From NCBI GenBank assembly GCA_028281385.1, contig JANQJY010000120.1, forward strand, positions 1 through 51,544: 51,544 bases of DNA. Direction: 5' to 3'. This DNA comes from Rickettsiales bacterium. Lineage in GTDB: Bacteria; Pseudomonadota; Alphaproteobacteria; Rickettsiales; UBA3002. Below the pieces are notes generated by a model that did no database searches, was not told the origin of the DNA, and saw nothing but the letters and a program-made list of their open reading frames with translations. This document shows positions 25,617 through 33,841 of this stretch, one piece after another. Numbering within the stretch: the first letter of the stretch is position 1; each line of letters begins with the position of its first letter. Made by a program: the position numbers and the translations under genes.

Positions 25617-28600
25617 TTATACAGCAAGTCACTCGTTGTGATGGAGACTTGTCCGGCCATGACGATTTCAAAGTCGGCTATGGTATCACCGTTAATATCC
25701 AGATGGTTGACAGTATTGCCCCATGCCTCATAGTAGCGCCACTCACCGGCAGTGCCGGAGAAAGCCGCATTGCCAATGACGGAAATCCCGGTGGCAATAG
25801 CGCTCACATCAAGCTTGTCGGTGCCGGATACAAAATCATAAATCCAGTCGCCCGACCATAAGACCGATTCGTTGGCATTAACAAACAGAAAAATATCTGC
25901 TCCCGCACCACCGGTCAGCCCATCGGTGCCTGTGCCGCCATTGAGGAAGTCACTGCCTGCGCCACCGTCGAGCCAGTCATTGTCATCCTGCCCATACAGC
26001 ACATCGTTACCGGCATCACCGTATACACCATCAGCTCCGGCACCGCCATCGACATAATCATTGTCGTCTTCGCCTTTGAGCGTGTCGTTGCCATCCTGAC
26101 CGAACAGCAAGTCATCGCCGGTATGGCCGTAAATCTGATCGTCACCGAGATTGCCGAGTACATAGTCGGCTCCTGTGTCGCCGGTAACGAAATCGGCACC
26201 CGCGCCGCCATCGACCGTGTCATCACCGCTGCCACCATACACGGTATCCAATCCGTCACCGCCGGTGACATTATCATCGCCACCGTCGCCCCAGACAATA
26301 TCGTTACCATTGTCTCCGGCAACAATATCATTACCATCGCCGCCATTGAGCGCGTCATTGCCTTCACCGCCATATAATGCATCTGCTCCCTGTATACCGA
26401 ACAGTTCATCATCACCCGCATTACCCCAGATGGTATCATCACCTGCTCCGCCGACCAAGCTATCCGGTAAAGCCGGATCATCAGAGCCGACCAGTGCCTG
26501 CCCCGGATTACCATTATTAATCGGTGTTCCCGTTGGCTCAACTCCGGTATTGATATAATCTTCGACTTCCGCCCATGTATAGAAGACATCGGAAAATTCA
26601 AAGAATTCGATAGGCTCACCGCTTGCCGGATCAATAAACTGACCGTCTATCGCGATTGTGCCGCCGTCAGGCAGGGTAATGTCCAGCGAATTTCCTGCCG
26701 GAGTAAAGCTCAGGTCCGTCAGTGAAATGCCTTCGCCGAACTTCAGAGTATCGTCCTGGCTGTCACCGTAAAAATCAATCACATCATGGCCATCGCCTAG
26801 ATTATAGACGATGGTATCGCTTCCCTTGAACGCCTGAATCGTATCGTTGCCCAGCCCGCCTTCAAGCGTGTCGTTGGTATCCCTATAACCCAGAATATTA
26901 TCGTCACCATCGGTTTGACTGTCCTGCAACGTGCGATCCCACACCTCGTTCCATGTCATGGTTACGCCATTGGAGAATTCAAACAGTTCAATACGTTCGC
27001 CGTTAGGGTCGAACATTTGTTCAATAGTGATGGAGCCGCCATCAGGCATTCCAAGAATGAGTGTGCCGCCAGAGCGCCCGAACGTAACGTTGTCCGGTGT
27101 AATACCACCATTTAATACCAACGTATCATCATGCCCATCACCATAGAAATCAACGGTATCGTTACCGTCACCCAAATTATAGACAATCGTATCGCTTCCC
27201 TTGAATGCCTGAATCGTGTCATTGCCGAGTCCGCCTTCAAGTGTATCATCATCCTGAAATCCGTCGATATCATCATCGCCGCTGGTGCCGACATCATTCA
27301 GTACGGCCTTAATATCCTTCCAGCTGATGGAACTGCCATCGGAAAACTCCAGCGTTTCTATCCGTGCTCCTGTGCCTCCCAGCTGATCACGGATGAGAAT
27401 GGTCCCGCCGTCCGGCATGGTGACGAGCAATCCCTCGGGCACCACGCTGTAACTGATATTGCCGGCAGTAATGCCTGCGCCGAACACGATCTTATCATCA
27501 AGCGGATCGTCATAGGCACCAATCGTGTCATGGCCGTCACCCAGATGATAGATAATGGTATCCGCCCCGTAATAGGTAAAGGCGTCATCATTGCCTTCCT
27601 TGAGATGGACATAATCATCGGTTTCGCGCGCGCCGTTCATCACGTCATCGCCGCTGGTGCCGATCACCGTATTGTCATAACGCAGGGTATGCGTCGGATC
27701 GCTGGTGGTCGTATCCGGATACGTGCCGAGCAACGCCGTATCATACTCCGCATCGCTGATAGCCATATCGCCCGCTACCGCATTGATAAACGGCAGCAGA
27801 TCGTTCCAATACACATCCTGGCCGCTGCCCGGTTCATTCGCCACCACATCCGCGATCAGTGCGGTAAAGTCGCCGGTTACTTTATCTTTCACATAACTGT
27901 AATCGGTATCAAGCACCCAACTTAATGGATGATTGAACATGTCATTTTCTGCAGATTGGAATGTAGGAAAGATTATAGCGTTAGCTTCCTGTTCTGTTAA
28001 TGTATCCACATTGGGGTCAGCTAAAAGCGCATTAACAGCATCAATAAAGGCTTTATCAATGTACAGTTTAGGAATTTGAACCAATATTTTCGCTGAGTAT
28101 TCATCAATTAAATCGCCCCATACCCTTGTAATGGTTTCTCCAACTATGCCATTTGGATTGCTGCCAGATTGTTCTGATAAGAAATCCTCTCCCAACAACT
28201 TTTCCAGAGCTACTAAGTGTTTTGCATTAACGTGCCCCCCGCGTGAGTTTGGATCAATTCCTTCAAGGTCTAGCCATCTAAGAATGATATTTTCTACGTC
28301 ATCTCTAAAACTGCTAAAAGAAAAGTTACTGAAGTCTTGAGAAATAAGAGCACTAACCATTTGCAGTAGAGTATTATCATTACTCATACTGATCCACAGG
28401 TTAGATATTTCTCCATGGCCTGTAATCTGCGGAAGTTCAAAAACATCTGCATTATAGGTAAAGCTATCATCTAATATTCCATAACTAAATTTAGGGTCGT
28501 ACTGAAACCACACATCGACGATCTCGCGTTGCGAATCATCCTGCATTGTCACCGTACTTTGCGATGAGATGGAATGGCCTTCTTTTACCTTAGTGACGGA

Positions 28601-29392
28601 TGCGTAGTCCAGATCAATGAATTCAATGTTTTCTCCTGTAATGTTTTGCAATTCATCTTCCTCAGAATATCCATTGCCATTGAGGTCGTTCCACAACAAA
28701 AGGTTAGAAAAATCGGCATCCTGATTATTAATGAACCCATCACCATTACTATCCAAAGTAGCCAACTGAATGAACCCATCGGTATTTTCATCACCGAATA
28801 ATTCCGTGATATTGTCAATGATACCATTACCGTTAGAGTCAATCGCCAACAGCGCATCATCTGCCTGTACCCATCCCGTTAGCTCAGCAAATCCATCACT
28901 ATTCATGTCGAAAAATGCATGGCTGTCCACTAGAGAAACCAACTCAATACCATCATTATCGAGGTCGACTACAAGTGGCGAAAATATTTCATCCAGTGTT
29001 TGGTCTGCTAACTTCAAAGCGCCGTTTCCCAAATCAAACACGCCTTCTCCAGCGATACCGCCAAAATACCCCAAACCTCCCGCAGCAACCGCACCTGCGA
29101 TAAATGGTGCTGCAGGTCCTGTGAACGCAAATAGTGGCGTTAGTGCTGTTGTAGTAGCGGCCCACCCGAAGCCTGCAGCGGTGGCACCAATCATTCCAGC
29201 ACTCGCTTTCATCGCCGCTTCACCAGACAAATCATCGATATATGTTCCCGAGCCACCAATCGCTGTACTGAGGTGTCCGTAGGCATTTCCTTGTGTAGTT
29301 AAGCTGGATGACCCAAGCTTAATGCCTGCTTGCTTTAACGCTCCACTTAGTGCTCCAATGATTGCGCTTCCAATAACAAAACCTGCAGTCAT
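25613..29392 (-). CDS. Large RTX protein with FrpC-like SPM/EF-hand module
   Basis: 1259 residues, probably secreted by a type I system. Residues 1-125 are a Gly/Ala-rich hydrophobic region. From 138 an FrpC-type self-processing-like module begins (SPLVVDLDNDG), with repeated DxDxDG calcium loops to ~260. A middle domain (~260-560) is shared with the 540-residue neighbour. Two or three ~130-residue repeats containing GLGNDTIQAFKGSDTIVYNLGDG follow (~590-950), then about 21 RTX nonapeptides (~978-1167) and a ~90-residue C-terminal secretion-signal-like domain ending TTSDLLYN. The bond usually Asp-Pro in SPMs is Ser138-Pro139. No ABC or membrane-fusion genes for secretion are in the window. It is last in a six-gene coupled operon. 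Confidence 0.88.
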   Translation of the reverse strand: MTAGFVIGSAIIGALSGALKQAGIKLGSSSLTTQGNAYGHLSTAIGGSGTYIDDLSGEAAMKASAGMIGATAAGFGWAATTTALTPLFAFTGPAAPFIAGAVAAGGLGYFGGIAGEGVFDLGNGALKLADQTLDEIFSPLVVDLDNDGIELVSLVDSHAFFDMNSDGFAELTGWVQADDALLAIDSNGNGIIDNITELFGDENTDGFIQLATLDSNGDGFINNQDADFSNLLLWNDLNGNGYSEEDELQNITGENIEFIDLDYASVTKVKEGHSISSQSTVTMQDDSQREIVDVWFQYDPKFSYGILDDSFTYNADVFELPQITGHGEISNLWISMSNDNTLLQMVSALISQDFSNFSFSSFRDDVENIILRWLDLEGIDPNSRGGHVNAKHLVALEKLLGEDFLSEQSGSNPNGIVGETITRVWGDLIDEYSAKILVQIPKLYIDKAFIDAVNALLADPNVDTLTEQEANAIIFPTFQSAENDMFNHPLSWVLDTDYSYVKDKVTGDFTALIADVVANEPGSGQDVYWNDLLPFINAVAGDMAISDAEYDTALLGTYPDTTTSDPTHTLRYDNTVIGTSGDDVMNGARETDDYVHLKEGNDDAFTYYGADTIIYHLGDGHDTIGAYDDPLDDKIVFGAGITAGNISYSVVPEGLLVTMPDGGTILIRDQLGGTGARIETLEFSDGSSISWKDIKAVLNDVGTSGDDDIDGFQDDDTLEGGLGNDTIQAFKGSDTIVYNLGDGNDTVDFYGDGHDDTLVLNGGITPDNVTFGRSGGTLILGMPDGGSITIEQMFDPNGERIELFEFSNGVTMTWNEVWDRTLQDSQTDGDDNILGYRDTNDTLEGGLGNDTIQAFKGSDTIVYNLGDGHDVIDFYGDSQDDTLKFGEGISLTDLSFTPAGNSLDITLPDGGTIAIDGQFIDPASGEPIEFFEFSDVFYTWAEVEDYINTGVEPTGTPINNGNPGQALVGSDDPALPDSLVGGAGDDTIWGNAGDDELFGIQGADALYGGEGNDALNGGDGNDIVAGDNGNDIVWGDGGDDNVTGGDGLDTVYGGSGDDTVDGGAGADFVTGDTGADYVLGNLGDDQIYGHTGDDLLFGQDGNDTLKGEDDNDYVDGGAGADGVYGDAGNDVLYGQDDNDWLDGGAGSDFLNGGTGTDGLTGGAGADIFLFVNANESVLWSGDWIYDFVSGTDKLDVSAIATGISVIGNAAFSGTAGEWRYYEAWGNTVNHLDINGDTIADFEIVMAGQVSITTSDLLYN
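25892..26461 (-). repeat. RTX nonapeptide-encoding repeat tract
   Basis: About 21 consecutive 27-base units encode GGxGxDxxx-type calcium-binding nonapeptides (GGAGDDTIW, GGDGNDIVA, GGAGADFVT and similar). The repeat is at protein level and the DNA units vary, so it is not a CRISPR array. Confidence 0.9.
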
Positions 29393-30018
29393 GATACTCT
29401 CCCTTCAGACTTGGATGATTGATAAAACGAATATTGTTTATTCAGCACGATGTATAACGACATGAAAAAACCTGAAAAAACTAGGTTTCTAGAAATAACG
29501 AGATACTCAATATTGCATATTATGCTAACACCTGACTCAGAAGAGCAGGTTTGATAAAACTCATCTTTCAAAATAGCGCTTAACAGCATGATTAATGCAA
29601 ATATTGCAGCAATATACGAAACGGTTTTAACCGCTTTCACGTAGTCTTCTAATTCAACGGCATATTGATTTTTTAGTTTCCAGATCGCATGTCTATCTGC
29701 TTGTTTGCGGCATAGTAGAAAAACATAGATATTGAATGGTATCCATATAAACGTAAAACAAGCCCATCCCAGCACAGAAAGGCTTTTTATCTTTTGTGCG
29801 GCAATTACTTCACCCGCATTATGCAGGTCAATGTAACTCTTATCAATCGAAGAAAAAAGGGAGGATAGCATTCTTGCAATATCCGAATTACTTATCGTTG
29901 CATGGAGTACGTTGTCAGACCATGATATAAAAATCAGCGTGCTGAGTGTGAGTACCAGCAATACAAGCGAGTATAATAAAGGTTTTCTAATATCTAGAAC
30001 TTCGTAGTGTTTAGCCAT
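29389..30018 (-). CDS. Four-helix membrane protein paired with the RTX gene
   Basis: 209 residues counted from the ATG at 30018 (an upstream start at 30114 would read through the neighbour's end). Hydrophobic helices lie at about 13-33, 83-103, 133-152 and 178-196. Between helices 1 and 2 is a ~50-residue loop and between 3 and 4 a Cys-containing loop (QTCSSESGVSIICNIEY). No family recognised. It overlaps the 540-residue SPM gene stop by 8 bases and the RTX start by 4 bases (ATGA). Length and topology closely match the 206-residue protein at 32955-33575. It may be an immunity protein, a chaperone or an export partner of the adjacent SPM proteins; none is proven. Confidence 0.7.
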   Translation of the reverse strand: MAKHYEVLDIRKPLLYSLVLLVLTLSTLIFISWSDNVLHATISNSDIARMLSSLFSSIDKSYIDLHNAGEVIAAQKIKSLSVLGWACFTFIWIPFNIYVFLLCRKQADRHAIWKLKNQYAVELEDYVKAVKTVSYIAAIFALIMLLSAILKDEFYQTCSSESGVSIICNIEYLVISRNLVFSGFFMSLYIVLNKQYSFYQSSKSEGRVS

Positions 30019-31633
30019 AGTAGTGTCCGTGAAGTGAGTACTTTGATTCCTGTCTGGGTATGAAGAAGACAAGTGAGTAAAACTGCCCGCTTTCCTGCAA
30101 ATCCAGCAGATCATTCAGCAAGTCCTGCATCAGCGTGGCGGCGGCAAGGTTGGGCATCTGCACCAGCATCCGCGCAGCGAACTGATCGACCATATCCTCC
30201 CATTTCTGCTCCAGAAACTCACCGACAATGGCCGAGGGGTTCGGCCCGCCATCCGCATCGAAGGGTTGGCCCATCAACACTTCCATGCCTTCGAGATGAC
30301 GCGCATCGACATGGCTCCCGCGGCTGGCCGGGTTCACCCCGTCTACCCCGAGCCATTCCAGCACAATCGCCTCAACATCGCTACGGAAGGTCGCATAATC
30401 GAAGCTGGAAAAATCCTGACCTGCCAGCGTGTTCACACTCGCCAGCAGCCCGGCATCGTCGCTCATCGCCACCCATAAATCCGGCGCCGTGCCATAGCCT
30501 TTGAGGTTCGGCAGATCGATCACATTCTCATTAAAGCTGAAGCCGGAGGGGAGGGTGTAAAATGTCGTTGAGGGATCATGTTGGAACCAGACATCGACAA
30601 TCTCGCGCTCAGAATCGTCGCTCATCGTGACCGTACTTTGCGAGGAGATGCTATGGCCTTCATTGATTTTGGTCACAGACGCATAATCTAAATCAATATA
30701 CTCAATATTGGTGTTGGTAATCGCCTGCAATTCGCCTTCATCGGAGAAACCATCGCCATCCAGATCGTTCCACAGCAGCAGATTTGAAAACTCGGCATCC
30801 TGATTATTAATGAAGCCATCACCATTACTATCCAAAGCAGCCAACTGAATGAACCCATCGGTATTTTCATCACCGAATAATTCCGTGATATTGTCAATGA
30901 TACCATTACCGTTTACATCTAATGCGAGTAGCGCATCGTCACTCTGTACCCAGCCGGTTAATTCCGCAAACCCATCCGCATTCATGTCGAAAAACGCACC
31001 CGAATCCGCTAGAGAAACCAACTCAATACCATCATTGTCTAAATCGATAATCAGCGGAGAAAAGAGTGGGTCGTCAAAGGCACCGGAAAGCAAATCAGAT
31101 ATCCAGTTGCTAATGGCATCAAATAGACCGCCATCATCTCGACCAGAAGAACTGCCTGGCCAGTTATCAGATGGTCCTGTCCACCCGGGAACAGGGTCTA
31201 CCGGATTCTGGTCTAAATCATCTGGTATTCTTGGATCATTTTTATCAGTAATCAACTCACCACTGTTAAAAGCATCCATTACCAAGTCATCTTTTACCTG
31301 ATCCCAGTCGTAATTATTATTATCAGCCCACTCTTCCAGACGTCTTCCTACTTCATTATTCCATTGATCGATCCATGAGTCCTCTAAGCTGTTCCCTCCA
31401 AGACGCTCATTAATATCACCAAATACTTCAGCAACTCGTGTACTTGTAAGATTTGCAAGTTCTCCACTAGTATATGTATGTGCAATTGCATTACGCTCTC
31501 CGCCTGACTCAATATTATTACCATCTGATAAAGCGTCCGATTCACTACCAAAATATTGCCGACCACCATATATTATACCCCCACCGCTAACTACAGTAGT
31601 TACAATTCCACCGATAATATGATGCCAAGCCAT
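30011..31633 (-). CDS. SPM/EF-hand protein without RTX repeats
   Basis: 540 residues. A Gly-rich hydrophobic start (IIGGIVTTVVSGGGIIYGG) is followed by an acidic, probably helical region unique to this protein (~30-180). The SPM-like module begins at Asp188-Pro189 and Ser192-Pro193 (AFDDPLFSPLIIDLDNDG) and has five or so DxNxDG calcium loops. A middle domain shared with the 1259-residue RTX protein follows (~310-515). The chain ends soon after, with a short unrelated tail (FFIPRQESKYSLHGHYYG). It lacks RTX repeats and any obvious type I secretion signal, so it looks C-terminally truncated compared with its large paralogue. A 122-base stretch is 120/122 identical to the RTX gene. Confidence 0.8.
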   Translation of the reverse strand: MAWHHIIGGIVTTVVSGGGIIYGGRQYFGSESDALSDGNNIESGGERNAIAHTYTSGELANLTSTRVAEVFGDINERLGGNSLEDSWIDQWNNEVGRRLEEWADNNNYDWDQVKDDLVMDAFNSGELITDKNDPRIPDDLDQNPVDPVPGWTGPSDNWPGSSSGRDDGGLFDAISNWISDLLSGAFDDPLFSPLIIDLDNDGIELVSLADSGAFFDMNADGFAELTGWVQSDDALLALDVNGNGIIDNITELFGDENTDGFIQLAALDSNGDGFINNQDAEFSNLLLWNDLDGDGFSDEGELQAITNTNIEYIDLDYASVTKINEGHSISSQSTVTMSDDSEREIVDVWFQHDPSTTFYTLPSGFSFNENVIDLPNLKGYGTAPDLWVAMSDDAGLLASVNTLAGQDFSSFDYATFRSDVEAIVLEWLGVDGVNPASRGSHVDARHLEGMEVLMGQPFDADGGPNPSAIVGEFLEQKWEDMVDQFAARMLVQMPNLAAATLMQDLLNDLLDLQESGQFYSLVFFIPRQESKYSLHGHYYG

Positions 31634-31637
31634 GATT

Positions 31638-32129
31638 TTACTCCTTCATTAAAGTGATAAATAATTCGTTTCGTTGGTCAGTGTGTCGAACGCTTAAATA
31701 GGACGTTTTTTGAGAATGACATGGCCATACAGCCCCATCCATTTGAAAGTTTGGTCGAAAAACCTCAGCCCGTTTTGCTGTTAAATCTACAAAAATTAAA
31801 CCGCTTTCACTTTCTGAGGCTGTATAATCATAAGGTACGACATCAAACTCTTCTGTTGAAATAACAGTTTGTTTCTCTGACAAAGCCTTTTTAAAACAGC
31901 GATTTAAACTGTTAGAAGCGGTATGGTACTGTTCATGCAAACAAACACAGTTCCATGTACCCGGATATAATTCTTTGAGATATATTTTCTGGGTTCCTTG
32001 TAAAACTAATTGTTCAATCTTGGCGTTGAGCTCTGCAGATAATCCTCCTTTATTTTGGAATAACAATGTATTGGTTAAAATTAAATAAATCAGGGCTATA
32101 ACAATAAGTGTGTATATAATCTTCTTCAT
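31638..32129 (-). CDS. Small exported or membrane-anchored protein
   Basis: 163 residues: N-terminal MKK followed by one hydrophobic segment (IIYTLIVIALIYLILTNTLLF), which is a signal anchor or signal peptide, then a soluble domain with four Cys (NCVCLHEQYH, NRCFKK, WPCHSQ) that could form disulfides in the periplasm. No family recognised. Its ATG overlaps the 278-residue SPM gene stop (ATGA), and its stop is 4 bases before the 540-residue SPM gene, so it is the membrane partner in the middle pair of the operon. An immunity-like or accessory role is possible. Confidence 0.65.
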   Translation of the reverse strand: MKKIIYTLIVIALIYLILTNTLLFQNKGGLSAELNAKIEQLVLQGTQKIYLKELYPGTWNCVCLHEQYHTASNSLNRCFKKALSEKQTVISTEEFDVVPYDYTASESESGLIFVDLTAKRAEVFRPNFQMDGAVWPCHSQKTSYLSVRHTDQRNELFITLMKE

Positions 32130-32962
32130 GCCGCAATTCCTTGTCGCATAGGCTGGTTATCATTCGCGGCAGTCGGCACATCCGCAATCTCATGCGCCAG
32201 ACCGTTGATGGTGATGCTGCTGGTGCTGGAGATCGCATGGCCTTCATTGACGCGCACAACTTCGGCATAATCCAGATCAATAAAATTCACGCCGGCACTG
32301 GCGGCTGAGACCAGCTCACCCGCATCGGAATAACCATCGCCGTCGGCATCCTGCCAGATCAGCAGATCACTGAACTGTGCATCAAGATTATTGATAAACC
32401 CGTCGCCATTACTGTCGAGCGCTGTCAGTTCGATAAAGCCATCCGTCGTCGGGTTGCCGAACAGTTCGGAGATATCATTGATCACCCCATCGCCATTCAC
32501 ATCAATCGCCAGCAACCCATCGTCCGGCTGCACCCATCCGGTCTGTTGCGCGAAACCGGTGCCGTCGAGATCGAAAAACGCATTTGAGCCTTCCAGTGGT
32601 GTCAATTCTATTCGCCCATCATTATCCAAATCAATCACCAGCGGCGAGAATAACGGATCGTCAAAGGCGCCTTCCAATTGCTCATCGATCCAGTCATTCA
32701 GATCAAAAACGGCTTGTCCTACTTTGCGATTTGCTTCAGGTGGTGCTTGATACATTACCGAAGCTCCATACCCTGCAACAAGGCCAATAAACGGACTCTT
32801 AAAATACAAACCAGCAGCCGTACCAAAAGCCCATCCAACGCCCCACTCATTGATGATTGCTCCGGTCTTTTCTGGCGTAGGGTCATCCAACCAGTCCATG
32901 AATTGCTCAAGTTTATTCCAACGATCGTATAAATCTTCAGTAGTATGAATTGGACTAGGCAT
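32126..32962 (-). CDS. Short SPM/EF-hand protein
   Basis: 278 residues. The first ~100 are unique, with a Gly-rich hydrophobic stretch (GWAFGTAAGLYFKSPFIGLVAGYGA). They are followed by an SPM-like module starting AFDDPLFSPLVIDLDNDG (Asp102-Pro103, Ser106-Pro107) with several DxDxDG loops up to about residue 250. It ends soon after the module, with no middle domain, RTX repeats or secretion signal. This is the shortest of the three SPM proteins in the operon. It overlaps both neighbours (8 and 4 bases). Confidence 0.75.
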   Translation of the reverse strand: MPSPIHTTEDLYDRWNKLEQFMDWLDDPTPEKTGAIINEWGVGWAFGTAAGLYFKSPFIGLVAGYGASVMYQAPPEANRKVGQAVFDLNDWIDEQLEGAFDDPLFSPLVIDLDNDGRIELTPLEGSNAFFDLDGTGFAQQTGWVQPDDGLLAIDVNGDGVINDISELFGNPTTDGFIELTALDSNGDGFINNLDAQFSDLLIWQDADGDGYSDAGELVSAASAGVNFIDLDYAEVVRVNEGHAISSTSSITINGLAHEIADVPTAANDNQPMRQGIAA

Positions 32963-33575
32963 TTTTCTTCTCCCAGAAAGTAATTAAATATGAAAAAGCA
33001 ATAAATAAGAATGCAGACAAACCTATTAAGAATAACCCAGCCACGGCAGGAACAGTAAACAAATCAAAGTTCCTTTCATGTACCATGTTATTTCTGTAGG
33101 ATGGCGTATCATCAAAATGGAAGTCCCCCTCATAAGCGAATATGAAAGAAACGTACGCAATAAGCAGGCTCAGCGGAATTCCTAGCGTCTTAAAAAAATG
33201 ATAAGATATACCTGATTTTTCTTGTTTTTTCTGAATATTATTGTGGATTATATTGGGGCCATTTTTTAGCAGTAAAGTGACATATATCGCTGCCAGTAGC
33301 AAAAACGACACCCACACAAAGCTGTAACAGGTCTGCACCAAAGCGGCGCGTTCCAGATTGCCTTGGCCTAGCAAATAATCGACGGGCGTTTTGATGAGCG
33401 GGATATGATCATAGGCGGTTTGCTCGATAAATGACGGCAATTGCCAGCTGTCATATAAGGTAAGGAGAATAAACGCTGCATTCACAAAGAAATACGCATA
33501 GCACAAAAACTTCACTTTTTTGTATAGCTCTGGCACGCCCTCGTAATTCTTGAAATCATCTGGAAAATTATACAT
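32955..33575 (-). CDS. Four-helix membrane protein, first gene of SPM operon
   Basis: 206 residues with hydrophobic helices at about 24-44, 88-106, 131-150 and 177-200, the same layout as the 209-residue protein at 29389-30018. Hydrophilic loops include a segment with SYRNNMVHERNFDLF before the last helix. No family recognised. aaaggg lies before the ATG at 33575, which is the only gene start in the operon with free upstream DNA, so the operon promoter should be in 33576-33706. It overlaps the next gene by 8 bases. Confidence 0.7.
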   Translation of the reverse strand: MYNFPDDFKNYEGVPELYKKVKFLCYAYFFVNAAFILLTLYDSWQLPSFIEQTAYDHIPLIKTPVDYLLGQGNLERAALVQTCYSFVWVSFLLLAAIYVTLLLKNGPNIIHNNIQKKQEKSGISYHFFKTLGIPLSLLIAYVSFIFAYEGDFHFDDTPSYRNNMVHERNFDLFTVPAVAGLFLIGLSAFLFIAFSYLITFWEKKNA

Positions 33576-33706
33576 TCGATATACCCTTTATTTTATTTTC
33601 ATCACGCCTAGCACGCTAAACCAGGGCGTGCAAGGCACGTTTCAGGCTACTCGCAGGGGGAGGCATCCTACCTTAGGTTGGCAGAGTTCAGGGAGGTTGT
33701 CGTTGG
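33576..33706. promoter_or_regulatory. Leader of the SPM operon
   Basis: 131-base gap upstream of the operon. It holds an AT-rich stretch next to the start codon and an inverted repeat with arms gcacgc and gcgtgc around a 9-base loop at 33611-33631. No clear promoter boxes can be assigned by eye. Confidence 0.3.
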
Positions 33707-33841
33707 CGGCATCGTCGCTCATCGCCACCCATAGATCCGGCGCCGTGCCATAGCCTTTGAGGTTCGGCAGATCGATCACATCCTCATTAAAGCTGAAGCC
33801 GGAGGGGAGGGTGTAAAATGTCGTTGAGGGATCATGTTGGA
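33707..33841 (-). pseudogene. Fragment of a fourth SPM-type gene
   Basis: 135 bases match 30451-30585, inside the 540-residue SPM gene, with only two mismatches by eye. No start or stop belongs to it. It ends abruptly at 33841, where DUF927-gene sequence begins. It is a recent duplication remnant or recombination scar. Confidence 0.9.

Noticed and set aside
25892-26461. 27-base periodic repeats that could suggest a CRISPR array
   Set aside because: The units are variable, there are no spacers, and they translate into RTX nonapeptides.
25872-27925. Several long plus-strand open frames (up to 264 codons) opposite the RTX gene
   Set aside because: They mirror the Asp/Gly-rich repeat codons of the RTX gene, have no ribosome sites and give low-complexity proteins.
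33818-33841. ATG at 33818 as a true start for the DUF927-like protein
   Set aside because: It lies in the duplicated SPM-gene fragment on the opposite strand; the first eight codons are not homologous to DUF927 proteins.
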